Source: Bradyrhizobium monzae (lineage in GTDB: Bacteria > Pseudomonadota > Alphaproteobacteria > Rhizobiales > Xanthobacteraceae). Taken from it: a stretch of 64,000 bases of DNA. Below the pieces are notes generated by a model. It made no database searches and was not told the origin of the DNA. It saw only the letters and a list, made by a program, of their open reading frames with translations. The translations under genes were made by a program, and so were the position numbers. How positions within the stretch are numbered: the stretch's first letter is position 1; every line of letters starts with the position of its first letter. The stretch spans positions 310,001-374,000 of the forward strand of contig NZ_JAIRDQ010000005.1 of assembly GCF_021458635.1 (NCBI RefSeq), given 5' to 3'. Of this stretch, positions 9,309-17,376 are shown in pieces.

Positions 9309-10100
9309 ATGGCGCACAGCCTTCACGCCTCCTCACCCGCAGTCGTACGCTCGAACCGGCCGGACCTCGCGACCGATGCGATCCGCATTGCGCGCGAAGA
9401 TCTCGCCGCCTGTTTCCGGATGGCCGCGCGCAATGGTTTAGAGGAGGGCATCTGCAACCATTTCTCGGCCGTCGTGCCCGGCCATGACGATCTCTTCCTG
9501 GTCAACCCCTACGGCTACGCGTTTCGCGAACTGACCGCTTCAAAACTCCTGGTCTGCGACTTCCACGGCCACGTGCTCGATGGCGAAGGCGAGCCCGAGG
9601 CCACCGCGTTCTACATCCATGCCGAGATGCACAGGCGCCTGCCGCGCGCCAAGGTTGCCTTCCACACCCACATGCCCTATGCCACCGCATTGTCGATGAC
9701 CGAGGGCGATCCCCTGATCTGGGCCGGCCAGACCGCGCTGAAATTCTACGGCCGCACCGCGGTCGACCGCGATTACAACGGCCTCGCGCTCGACAACTGC
9801 GAAGGTGCACGCATTGCCTCAGCCGTGGGCGATGCCGACATCGTCTTCATGAAGCATCACGGCGTGATGGTGCTGGCGCCGACGATCGCGGAAGCCTGGG
9901 ACGATCTCTACTACCTCGAACGCGCGGCCGAGGTGCAGGTGCTGGCGATGTCGACGGGACGGAAGGTGCAACCAGTCGATCCCGCGATTGCGGCTGCGAC
10001 CTACAAGCAGATGCGCGAAGGCGATTCCGAATCCGCGCGGCTGCATCTCACCGCGATCCGCCGCCAGCTCGATGCCGAAGAGCCGCAGTACCGGCACTGA
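9309..10100 (+). CDS. Class II aldolase/adducin family protein
   Basis: Protein of 263 residues with the class II aldolase fold. EGICNHFSAVVPG is the N-terminal loop. FHTHMPYATAL carries the two zinc-binding histidines, and MKHHGVMVLA supplies the third. Members cleave or epimerise sugar phosphates or decarboxylate; some lack known activity. Its position after an SDR gene suggests a shared carbon-use pathway. Confidence 0.92.
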   Translation: MAHSLHASSPAVVRSNRPDLATDAIRIAREDLAACFRMAARNGLEEGICNHFSAVVPGHDDLFLVNPYGYAFRELTASKLLVCDFHGHVLDGEGEPEATAFYIHAEMHRRLPRAKVAFHTHMPYATALSMTEGDPLIWAGQTALKFYGRTAVDRDYNGLALDNCEGARIASAVGDADIVFMKHHGVMVLAPTIAEAWDDLYYLERAAEVQVLAMSTGRKVQPVDPAIAAATYKQMREGDSESARLHLTAIRRQLDAEEPQYRH

Positions 10101-10106
10101 AGCCGA

Positions 10107-11336
10107 CTACGATCCCTGCCGCAGCTTCGCCAGTACCTTGAGCCCGCCATATCCATCGGCCGGCGTGATCCCGGCGCGCTGCTGAAAATCCTTGATCGCC
10201 TTCATGGTGTCATTGCCGACACGGCCGTCGGTGCCGCCTGTATCAAAGCCGGCCTTGGTCAGCCGCGTCTGCATCTCCTGCACCTCGGCCAGCGTCAGCA
10301 CGCGCTCGGAGCCGGGGAAGGGCTGAATGAACGGCGGCGCGCCGAGGCAGCGGTCGCCGAGATGGCAGATCGCCAGCGCATAGTTCATCGAGGGATTATA
10401 GCTCTTCACGGCGTTGAAATTCGGTCCCAGCAGGAACGTCGGCCCGCCCGCGACCGGTGTCCACATCTGTGCGGATGCGTTCGGCTGCGGAAATGCCTGG
10501 CCGTCCGCGCGGGTGACGCCCGCCGCCTGCCACGCCGCAAAGGTTCGGCTGCCGCTCATCTCGCTGGACGCGCGGACCTCATAGCCCCAATGCTCGCCGC
10601 GATGCCATTTGCCGCGGTTGACCAGATACTTTGCGGTCGAGCCCAGCGCGTCATCGGGCTTGCCGAACGGCGAGACCTTGCCGTCGCCGTTATAATCGAT
10701 ACCGACATTGAGCCAGACCTCAGGCATCCATTGCGAATGCCCCATCGCGCCGGCCCAGGATCCCTGCATCTCCTCGGGTGTGCTCCAGCCCTTGTCGACG
10801 ATACGCAGCGCATTGATCAGCTCGGTCTCCCAATAGGCCTTGCGGCGCGGCTCGTTCCAGGCGAGCGCGGCGAGCGAGGGAAACACGGGCGTCATGTGGT
10901 TCTGCTGCACCAGCGGATCGCCATAGGCGGACTCCACGCCCCACAGCGCCAGCAGCGTGCCGCGCTCGACGCCGAAGTCGCGTTCGATGCGCGCCAGCAG
11001 CGCCTCGTTGTTCTTCAGCGCGATCTTGCCGTTGATGATGCGCCAGTCGGAGACTCGGCGGTTGATATATTGCCAGACCTGCTCGTGGAATTCCGGCTGG
11101 TTGCGCATCTGCTTGAAGACGCTCATGTCAGGCTCGACTCGCGCCATCGCACGTTGCCAGGTCGCCGCCGAAATACCTTTTGCCATTGCGCGTGCGCGAA
11201 AACCTTCACGCCATTCATCGAAGCCCGGAGGCGAAGCGAGAACACGCGTTGGCAGTACGAGCAGGGTGGCGGCGCCCAGTGTGGATCGGAGTAGGGCGCG
11301 GCGGCTGTGGCGGGCGGAGGAATCAGCTTGTTTCAT
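10107..11336 (-). CDS. Lytic murein transglycosylase, MltB type, with peptidoglycan-binding domain
   Basis: Cleaves peptidoglycan glycan strands in the periplasm. The 409-residue protein begins with a Tat-like signal (SRRALLRSTLGAATLLVLP). The SLT_2 catalytic domain follows, with the catalytic Glu in LALWGVESAYGD and the conserved GAMGHSQWMPEVW and YNGDGK. A C-terminal PG_binding_1 domain (LAEVQEMQTRLTKAGFDTGG to the end) closes the protein. ATG 11336 is preferred over upstream starts because the signal peptide begins there. It is convergent with the aldolase gene, with only six bases between the stops. Confidence 0.94.
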   Translation of the reverse strand: MKQADSSARHSRRALLRSTLGAATLLVLPTRVLASPPGFDEWREGFRARAMAKGISAATWQRAMARVEPDMSVFKQMRNQPEFHEQVWQYINRRVSDWRIINGKIALKNNEALLARIERDFGVERGTLLALWGVESAYGDPLVQQNHMTPVFPSLAALAWNEPRRKAYWETELINALRIVDKGWSTPEEMQGSWAGAMGHSQWMPEVWLNVGIDYNGDGKVSPFGKPDDALGSTAKYLVNRGKWHRGEHWGYEVRASSEMSGSRTFAAWQAAGVTRADGQAFPQPNASAQMWTPVAGGPTFLLGPNFNAVKSYNPSMNYALAICHLGDRCLGAPPFIQPFPGSERVLTLAEVQEMQTRLTKAGFDTGGTDGRVGNDTMKAIKDFQQRAGITPADGYGGLKVLAKLRQGS

Positions 11337-11470
11337 GGATGCATTGTAGCGGGAAACACGGCTGCTGTGAGCCGGTTCCAGGAACAGGAGGAACGGCTTC
11401 AGGCGTCGCGTTCCCCGGAACAAAGTGTCGCACTCCCGCATTCCCTCCGCACACAATCGAGGAGGACAAC

Positions 11471-11725
11471 ATGCGGAAATATCTGTTTGCCGCCGCCATG
11501 GTCACGGCCATCGCGGCTCCTGCGGTCGCGGATGAAGTCGGCGTTCATGTCGGTCCGGTCGGTGCCGGCGTGACGGTCGGCGAGTCCCATGAATATCGTG
11601 ACCGAGATCGTGATCGCACCACCGTCATCAAGGAGCGTGCGCCGGCCGACCGCACCACCGTGATCAAGAAGGAAGATGAATTCGGAAACCGCAGCAAGAC
11701 CGTGATTCATCACGACAACGATTGA
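11471..11725 (+). CDS. Small secreted protein with charged repeats
   Basis: Protein of 84 residues with an N-terminal signal peptide (MRKYLFAAAMVTAIAAPAVA). The mature part holds two copies of DRTTVIK and many Arg/Asp residues. GGAGGA lies just upstream of the ATG. A hairpin follows at 11735-11757. A GGAAC sequence at 11417 with CATT 17 bases later resembles an EcfG-type stress promoter imperfectly. Function unknown. Confidence 0.8.
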   Translation: MRKYLFAAAMVTAIAAPAVADEVGVHVGPVGAGVTVGESHEYRDRDRDRTTVIKERAPADRTTVIKKEDEFGNRSKTVIHHDND

Positions 11726-11734
11726 CGGACAAGG

Positions 11735-11757
11735 GGCCCCGGTCGATCGCCGGGGCC
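11735..11757 (+). terminator. GC-rich hairpin after small secreted gene
   Basis: GGCCCCGG and CCGGGGCC form an eight-base-pair stem with a seven-base loop, ten bases after the stop. The following T content is weak, so termination may be partial. Confidence 0.5.
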
Positions 11758-11786
11758 TGCTGTCTTCAACGAGACTTCGGGGTGGA

Positions 11787-12038
11787 ATGAAGATACGAGC
11801 GCATGCGGAAAGCCATGTCGTCGAGCTCAACGACGGATCGTGCTGGCAAATTTTTCCCGGCGATCTCGCGGCGACACTGAGCTGGAAACCCGAAACGGAT
11901 TTGCATCTGGAGCCGAGTGGCGACCGGATCAGTTCGCATGTGCTGGTCAATGCCGCGGATCGAAGCCGCATCCGGGTCATTGCGGCGGGCGAGGCATGGC
12001 CGGACGGTGAAGTTAAGAAAGCGTTGAAGGGCGGATAG
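11787..12038 (+). CDS. Conserved small hypothetical protein
   Basis: Soluble 83-residue protein (DGSCWQIFPGDLAATLSWKP, then SSHVLVNAADRSRIRVIAAG). No signal or membrane span. The codon usage is typical of neighbouring genes. Function unknown. Confidence 0.7.
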   Translation: MKIRAHAESHVVELNDGSCWQIFPGDLAATLSWKPETDLHLEPSGDRISSHVLVNAADRSRIRVIAAGEAWPDGEVKKALKGG

Positions 12039-12114
12039 GGCAGCCTCCCTAAATCCCCAACTTTAAGCCTGTCCTTTTACGGTCGGTTCGCTTCCGTCTG
12101 CGCATCATGCGCAC

Positions 12115-12288
12115 ATGCGGGAGCTGTTCGAGATCATTCGTTCCAATCCCTGGCCGTTCGGCGCCAGCCTGTTGGTCGTGGTCATGATGATCATCGCAGA
12201 AAACTTCGGCCGCGGCATTCAGGGGGGCGGCGACTTCGGCTTCGGCGATTTCGGCGATGGTGACGGCGGCGACGGAGGAGGCGACTAG
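12115..12288 (+). CDS. Small single-span membrane protein with acidic glycine tail
   Basis: 57 residues: a short amphipathic start, one membrane helix (GASLLVVVMMIIAENF) and a low-complexity tail of Gly, Asp and Phe ending in GDGGDGGGD. The gene is convergent with the MarR gene, and the two TAG stop codons overlap in one CTAG (12285-12288). Function unknown. Confidence 0.65.
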   Translation: MRELFEIIRSNPWPFGASLLVVVMMIIAENFGRGIQGGGDFGFGDFGDGDGGDGGGD

Positions 12289-12818
12289 GCCTCGTCCTGC
12301 AAATCGGCCGCGATGCCCGCAAGCCAACGGCGGACAGTGACTTCAGCCTTGCCGTCGAGCCCTGTCACCAGGCGCTTCTCTAGTTCGAGCACACGGTCCC
12401 GGCATGCCTTGAGCAGCGTCGCGCCGCGCGGCGTCAGCGTCCATTGCTGGATGCGGCCGTGGACGGGATGCGGCGTCATCAGGATCGCGCCGTCGCGCTC
12501 GAGGTTGCGGATGATGACGCCTACGGTCTGCGGCGTCAGGAAGGTGAGGCGGGCGACATCGGCTCCCGATAGGCCCGGATAAGCGTTCAGCATCGTCAGC
12601 ACGGCGAATTGCGGCGAGGTGACGCCGAGATCAGCCAGCGTACGTTCCATCTTCAGGCGCACCGCGGCGTGGGCCTGGCGCAAGAGGTAGCCGAGATAGC
12701 CTTGCTCGCCGCGCTTGCCTTCGCCGGGGGCGGGCAGGTGTACCCGGCTATCCTTGGCTGGCCCGGGCGTCTTCGGCCTCGGTGGCGATCTTGTGATGTC
12801 GGTAGTCTTGCGCGTCAT
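12285..12818 (-). CDS. MarR family transcriptional regulator
   Basis: Winged helix-turn-helix repressor of 177 residues. LGYLLRQAHAAVRLKMERTL is the dimerisation helix. SGADVARLTFLTPQTVGVII is the recognition unit, and NLERDGAILMTPHPVHGR the wing. ATG 12818 is preferred; the upstream codons to 12845 overlap the operator repeats. It is divergent from the AhpD-like/cupin genes across 54 bases that hold two palindromes, so it probably represses itself and that pair. Confidence 0.92.
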   Translation of the reverse strand: MTRKTTDITRSPPRPKTPGPAKDSRVHLPAPGEGKRGEQGYLGYLLRQAHAAVRLKMERTLADLGVTSPQFAVLTMLNAYPGLSGADVARLTFLTPQTVGVIIRNLERDGAILMTPHPVHGRIQQWTLTPRGATLLKACRDRVLELEKRLVTGLDGKAEVTVRRWLAGIAADLQDEA

Positions 12819-12852
12819 ATAAGGGCTCTTATAATATATAAGCATTCTTACA
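12818..12852. promoter_or_regulatory. Two tandem palindromic operators between MarR and AhpD-like genes
   Basis: Site 1 is TATAAG-GGCT-CTTATA (12818-12833, perfect). Site 2 is TATAAG-CATT-CTTACA (12837-12852, one mismatch). The sites are offset by 19 bases, about two helical turns. The inner arms also form CTTATA-ATA-TATAAG. Site 1 abuts the MarR start codon and site 2 lies 21 bases before the AhpD-like start, which suits repression of both directions by the MarR protein. Binding is inferred. Confidence 0.75.
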
Positions 12853-12872
12853 ATAGCACGAGGTGAACGGCA

Positions 12873-13352
12873 ATGTCACACGCCCGCAGCGAGTACGAGG
12901 ATTTCAAGAAGATTGCGCCGGACGCCTATGATCTGGTGCTTGCGCTGGGCCAGGTGGCTGCCAAGGCCGGCCTCGACAAGCAGCTTCTGGAGCTGGTCAA
13001 GCTACGCGCCTCGCAGATTAATGGCTGCGCCTTTTGCGTGCAGCATCACATTCTGTTCTCGGAGCGCATCCATGTTCCCGTGGACAAGCTCTACCTGGTC
13101 GCGGTCTGGCGCGAGGCGCCGATCTTCTCGGCTCGCGAACGTGCCGCGCTGGCCTGGGCGGAGGCGCTGACCTTCCTGCCCGACGGCGTCCGCGAGGAGG
13201 TCTATGCCGAGGCGTCCCGCGAGTTTTCCGAGACCGAGCTGATGTACCTGACGTCGGCAATCGCCTCGATCAATGTCTGGAACCGGTTTGGTGCGGCCTA
13301 TCGCTGGACACCGGCGAAGCGGCCCGTCGCGGCGAGTGCTGCGGCGTTCTGA
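12873..13352 (+). CDS. Carboxymuconolactone decarboxylase/AhpD-like protein
   Basis: 159 residues of the alkylhydroperoxidase D-like fold. ELVKLRASQINGCAFCVQHH carries the CxxC and following His of the peroxidase proton-relay site, the hallmark of the CMD/AhpD superfamily. GAGGTG precedes the ATG. Members act in peroxide defence or ring cleavage; the CxxC favours the redox type. It is first in a two-gene unit with a cupin, under the divergent MarR gene. Confidence 0.92.
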   Translation: MSHARSEYEDFKKIAPDAYDLVLALGQVAAKAGLDKQLLELVKLRASQINGCAFCVQHHILFSERIHVPVDKLYLVAVWREAPIFSARERAALAWAEALTFLPDGVREEVYAEASREFSETELMYLTSAIASINVWNRFGAAYRWTPAKRPVAASAAAF

Positions 13353-13373
13353 TTACAACGCGGGGAGGTTGTC

Positions 13374-13877
13374 ATGACGGCAATGAATTTGGTCACCATG
13401 CCGCGGCCTTTGCCATTGCGCTCAATGGCGCTGGCCGTCGTCGGCGGGCTCGTCTGCGCGCTCGCGCTCGGCAAGGCGCTGCAGGTGACGATGGACACCG
13501 TATCAGGCGCACTCGCGCCGCTCTGCGCCACCGCCGCGGAAAGCTCGCCGCTCGACAAGGTCGAGCCGATCGGCTCCTACGCATTGCCCAACGTACCGGG
13601 CAAGCGGGTCACCATCGTGCGCGTGTTCTACGGTCCTGGCGGGTTTTCGCGACCGCACCGGCATGCCGGCTCGGTGACGGCCTACATCACCAAGGGCGAG
13701 ATTCGCTCCCAACTCGGTGGCGGTCCGGTCGAGACGTTCGGTGTCGGCCAGTCCTTCTTCGAGCCGCCAGGCGCGACGCACCTGGTCTCCGCCAACGCCA
13801 GCACCACGGAGCCGGCGGAATTAATTGCCGTGTTCGTGGCGGATGAGGGTGCGCAGCTCACGACGTATCTGGACTAA
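13374..13877 (+). CDS. Cupin-domain protein with N-terminal membrane anchor
   Basis: 167 residues. A hydrophobic segment (LAVVGGLVCALALGKAL) anchors or exports the protein. A single cupin barrel follows: metal ligands in RPHRHAGSVTAYITKGEI and the second motif GQSFFEPPGATH. It lies 21 bases after the AhpD-like gene with GGGGAGG before the ATG, so the two are probably co-transcribed. Substrate unknown. Confidence 0.88.
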   Translation: MTAMNLVTMPRPLPLRSMALAVVGGLVCALALGKALQVTMDTVSGALAPLCATAAESSPLDKVEPIGSYALPNVPGKRVTIVRVFYGPGGFSRPHRHAGSVTAYITKGEIRSQLGGGPVETFGVGQSFFEPPGATHLVSANASTTEPAELIAVFVADEGAQLTTYLD

Positions 13878-13935
13878 CAGGCTTGCCGGGTCCGGATGAG
13901 CCATGCTCATCCGGACCACGATCGACGGTGACGGC

Positions 13936-15558
13936 TCAGTTCTCTTCGCCGCTCGATCCCTCGCGCAGGTCGGGCTTGATCACATCTTCGGTCAGCGTAT
14001 GCGCGACCGGCTGCGGGGTGCTTGCGATCTCCGGGCCGACCTCGCGGCCGCGGGCGCGGATCAGGCGCTCGTACGCCGAAACCAGCGTAGCGTAGGGGCT
14101 GACCCAGATCCAGCCGTCGCGCGTGAACAGCTGGACGTCGAAATGCAGGTGCATCGACGTGCCCGCGGGATGGTCGAGATAGTTCGAGATGACGCCGATC
14201 TTCTCGCCCTCGGTGACGATGCGGCCGTTGAGCACTCCGTCGGCGTTCAACGCCTGCGGATTCATGTGCATGTAGCGGAAGCGGATGTGCTCGGTGCGGC
14301 TGTTGACCTCGAGCGTCGCAGCCTGGTCCTTTGACGCGCGGATCACCATGGCGTCGCGCACCGCAACGACCCCGCGCTGCCTGGGATCGCAGGGTTCGCG
14401 GCCGTCACCGGGCGAGGGGCAGTCGGCGGCGCGGATGTCCTCGCCCTGGTGGCCGTAGCCACCACCGCATTGCCAGACTTCGAAGCTGCGTGACTCGCAG
14501 AAATTGTCGCGCCACGGATAGGCGGTCGGGCGATCGTCCTTGTCGCGCTTGGCGTAGGATTGTGAATGCACGAAGGCGGGCGCCTTCTCGAGCGGAAAGC
14601 GGATCTGCGCATAGGCCATCGGATCGGGATGGCCGCCCTGTTTGCGATAGCCGGTGTTCGGGATGATGTCGCCGCTCGGCCGGTAGCTGAAATCCGCCGA
14701 ACGTGCGGCCGGCCGATCGATCGGATCAGAGGCAACGTCCATCAATTGCCGCGTGCGCTGGCCGCCGGCAACGTGCAGCGCCTTCAGGAAGCGCTCGGCT
14801 ACCGGGTAGGCCTCCTTGCAGGCGAGCCGCCGCGGTTTTGCGACGCTGTCCAGGCACTGGATCGACACTACATAGGCGGCGCCGAAGCGCGTGAAGGCGT
14901 AGCGCACGTAGCCTTCGCGGATGAATTTGCGCAGGTCCGGGTAGATTGTCGCCAGCGGCTTGACCGGCTCGCCCCGACCGCCGGCGGGATCGGCGATGTC
15001 GTAGACGAGTGCCGACCCGGTGATCTGCACCTCTACCCGCCTTGCGAAGGTGCGCGACGGCATGCCGTCGCCGGCGCCGGGCTCGAGCGAGAACGTTGCG
15101 CTGTAGCCGGCGGGACCGGCGTCGAACATGTCGGCGGGGTTGAAATCGGCCTGGTAGCGCGGCAGCGCCAGCGGGGTCTGTGTGCCGCTGCGTTGCGCCT
15201 CGAGATAGGCGGCGGCGTCGAACGGCAGCAGCACGGGAACGGGGCTGCGGGCGATGCCGGTGAAGAGTTGCGAGGAGACCGCGTTGAGCTGCACCAGCGC
15301 GGGCATGGCGCGCGGATCGAAGCGCGGCACCGAACGGCGCGGCACGAAGATGAAATCGCCGGCGACCTGCGGGCGGTTATTGATCTCGGTGCGGAGCTGG
15401 TCGAGCGCTGCGCGCCAATCGACGCGCAGCGCTGTGAGCGAGGGGCTGCGGAATTCGTCCGCAGCGAGCGGCGTTGCGAAGGAGAGCGAAAGCGACGCCA
15501 GAAGTAGCGAGACGAAGCGGAAACCGTTCCTACCCACTGTCTCGCCCCCCGGCGGCAC
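13936..15558 (-). CDS. Exported M23-family metallopeptidase-like protein
   Basis: 540 residues with a signal peptide (FVSLLLASLSLSFATPLAA). The C-terminal part has LytM/M23 features: GYGHQGEDIR holds the first zinc His and Asp, and MHLHFDVQ the HxH pair. IRASKDQAATLEVN and IRFRYMHMNP correspond to the beta-sheet core. The long N-terminal region is unassigned. The frame starts at GTG 15558; a second GTG seven codons later, with a G-rich stretch before it, is an equally good start. It follows efp in the same direction, 24 bases downstream. Probable role: cell-wall hydrolysis or its regulation. Confidence 0.85.
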   Translation of the reverse strand: MPPGGETVGRNGFRFVSLLLASLSLSFATPLAADEFRSPSLTALRVDWRAALDQLRTEINNRPQVAGDFIFVPRRSVPRFDPRAMPALVQLNAVSSQLFTGIARSPVPVLLPFDAAAYLEAQRSGTQTPLALPRYQADFNPADMFDAGPAGYSATFSLEPGAGDGMPSRTFARRVEVQITGSALVYDIADPAGGRGEPVKPLATIYPDLRKFIREGYVRYAFTRFGAAYVVSIQCLDSVAKPRRLACKEAYPVAERFLKALHVAGGQRTRQLMDVASDPIDRPAARSADFSYRPSGDIIPNTGYRKQGGHPDPMAYAQIRFPLEKAPAFVHSQSYAKRDKDDRPTAYPWRDNFCESRSFEVWQCGGGYGHQGEDIRAADCPSPGDGREPCDPRQRGVVAVRDAMVIRASKDQAATLEVNSRTEHIRFRYMHMNPQALNADGVLNGRIVTEGEKIGVISNYLDHPAGTSMHLHFDVQLFTRDGWIWVSPYATLVSAYERLIRARGREVGPEIASTPQPVAHTLTEDVIKPDLREGSSGEEN

Positions 15559-15582
15559 CTGTTCCGATCCTCGATCCCTTGC

Positions 15583-16149
15583 CTAGTCCTTGGCGCGCTC
15601 GGAGTACGAGCCGTCTTCGGTCATCACCACGATGCGAGTGCCGACGGCGATGTGCGGCGGCACGGTGGTGCGGATACCGTTGGAGAGCACCGCCGGCTTG
15701 TAGGACGACGAGGCGGTCTGACCCTTGGTCACCGGCTCGGTCTCGACCACTTCGAGCGTCACGCGCTGCGGCAACGCGAGCGACACCACGTTGACGTCGT
15801 GGGTCGATAGCTTGACCATCATCTCTGGCTGAAGATAGGCGGCCGCGTCGCCGACCACGTCCTTGGAGACCTGGACCTGGTCGTAGGTCTCGGGGTTCAT
15901 GAAGTGGAAGCCGTCGCCGTCTTCGTACAGGAAGGTGAAGTTGCGCTCTTCGATCGTGGCCTTTTCGACCTGATCGGTGGTCTTGTAGCGCTCGGAGATC
16001 TTTACCCCGTCCGAGATTCGGCGCATTTCGATCTGGCTGACCGGCGTGCCCTTGCCGGGATGGATGTTCTCGGCGCTCACGACGACATAGAGCTTGCCGT
16101 CTTGCTCGATCACGTTGCCCTTGCGAATAGAACTGGCGATGACTCTCAA
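15583..16149 (-). CDS. efp: Translation elongation factor P
   Basis: 188 residues of three beta-barrel domains. Relieves ribosome stalling at polyproline runs. The modified lysine is in the tip NIHPGKGTP (Lys33), the residue lysylated by EpmA with (R)-beta-lysine made by EpmB. The C-terminal OB domain shows KGQTASSSYKPAVLSNGIRT and VPPHIAVGTRIVV. The divergent epmA-epmB pair starts 163 bases away, which fits lysine-dependent activation. Confidence 0.97.
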   Translation of the reverse strand: MRVIASSIRKGNVIEQDGKLYVVVSAENIHPGKGTPVSQIEMRRISDGVKISERYKTTDQVEKATIEERNFTFLYEDGDGFHFMNPETYDQVQVSKDVVGDAAAYLQPEMMVKLSTHDVNVVSLALPQRVTLEVVETEPVTKGQTASSSYKPAVLSNGIRTTVPPHIAVGTRIVVMTEDGSYSERAKD

Positions 16150-16311
16150 AGCTATATTTCCTGCTTGCTTGGCCCGGCTCGGGCCAGGACTTGGTCAAAT
16201 CGATGGGGGACTTGGGGCCTCAAATCAGACCTCGGCGCCCGTTTCGGGCCGCAACATACGCATTTTGTCGTTGAATGCCAGCATTTTGCTGGCCTGCGGG
16301 GCGGTCGGTTA

Positions 16312-17376
16312 ATGGTTGGGGACAAGCTGATTTCGCCGTTCTGGACACCCGGGCGGCACCTCGACCGGCGGCCATTCCTCCAGGCCAGGGGGGCCGTTAC
16401 CGGGTCTCTCAGGAGCTTTTTCGCCGAGCAGGGCTTTGTCGAGGTCGAAACCTCGGTTCTCCAGGTCTCCCCCGGCAATGAGACCCATCTTCACGCCCCC
16501 CGGACCGAGCTCATCCGGCCCGATGGCAGCCGGGCTAGCCGTTACCTGCGAACCTCGCCCGAATTCGCCTGCAAGAAGCTGCTGGCGGCTGGCGAGGAGC
16601 GAATCTTCGAATTCGCCCGGGTGTTCCGCGACCGCGAGCGCGGCGATTTGCACCTGCCCGAATTCACCATGCTGGAATGGTACCGGGCGGGCGCCCCCTA
16701 CGACGCCATCATGGCCGACACTGTGGTGGTTATTGCCCACGCCGCGCAGGCGACCGGAATCGGGACCTTCGCGTTCCGGGGCCGGACCGCCGACCCTTTC
16801 GCCGAGCCGGAGCTGCTGACGGTCGCGGGCGCCTTCGAGCGCTTCGCCGGCATCGACCTGCTGTCGACAATCTCGGGCAACGAGGGTAACCGTGCCGCGC
16901 TCGCCCAGGCGGCGGCCGCCAAGGTCCGCGTCGCCGAGGACGACACCTGGTCAGACATCTTCAGCAAGGTCCTGGTCGAGCATGTCGAGCCGCATCTGGG
17001 ACAGGGGCGTTTGACCATTCTGTTCGAATACCCATCTCCAGAGGCGGCATTGGCGCGGGTCAAGACGGACGATCCCAGGGTCGCGGAGCGGTTCGAGGTC
17101 TATGCCTGCGGCGTCGAGCTCGCCAACGGCTTCGGCGAATTGACCGACGCCGAGGAACAGCGCAAGCGCTTCACGGAGTCCATGGCGGAGAAGCAGCGCC
17201 GCTACGGCGAGGCCTATCCGCTGGACGAAGACTTTTTGGCTGCGGTCGCCCAAATGCCGGAGGCGAGCGGTGTCGCGCTCGGCTTCGACCGGCTGGTGAT
17301 GCTGGCAAGCGGCGCAACACGGATTGATCAGGTGGTGTGGACGCCGCCTGCAAACGAAACGCCAAGTGAAAAATGA
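16312..17376 (+). CDS. epmA: EF-P--lysine ligase EpmA (GenX/PoxA/YjeA)
   Basis: Class II lysyl-tRNA-synthetase paralogue of 354 residues without the tRNA anticodon domain. It attaches (R)-beta-lysine to EF-P. Motif 2 is seen in FEFARVFRDRERGDLHLPEF and motif 3 in SGVALGFDRLVMLASGA. The ATG at 16312 gives the usual length; the frame is open further upstream but into the efp promoter region. Its stop overlaps the epmB start (ATGA, 17373-17376), showing translational coupling. Confidence 0.96.
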   Translation: MVGDKLISPFWTPGRHLDRRPFLQARGAVTGSLRSFFAEQGFVEVETSVLQVSPGNETHLHAPRTELIRPDGSRASRYLRTSPEFACKKLLAAGEERIFEFARVFRDRERGDLHLPEFTMLEWYRAGAPYDAIMADTVVVIAHAAQATGIGTFAFRGRTADPFAEPELLTVAGAFERFAGIDLLSTISGNEGNRAALAQAAAAKVRVAEDDTWSDIFSKVLVEHVEPHLGQGRLTILFEYPSPEAALARVKTDDPRVAERFEVYACGVELANGFGELTDAEEQRKRFTESMAEKQRRYGEAYPLDEDFLAAVAQMPEASGVALGFDRLVMLASGATRIDQVVWTPPANETPSEK

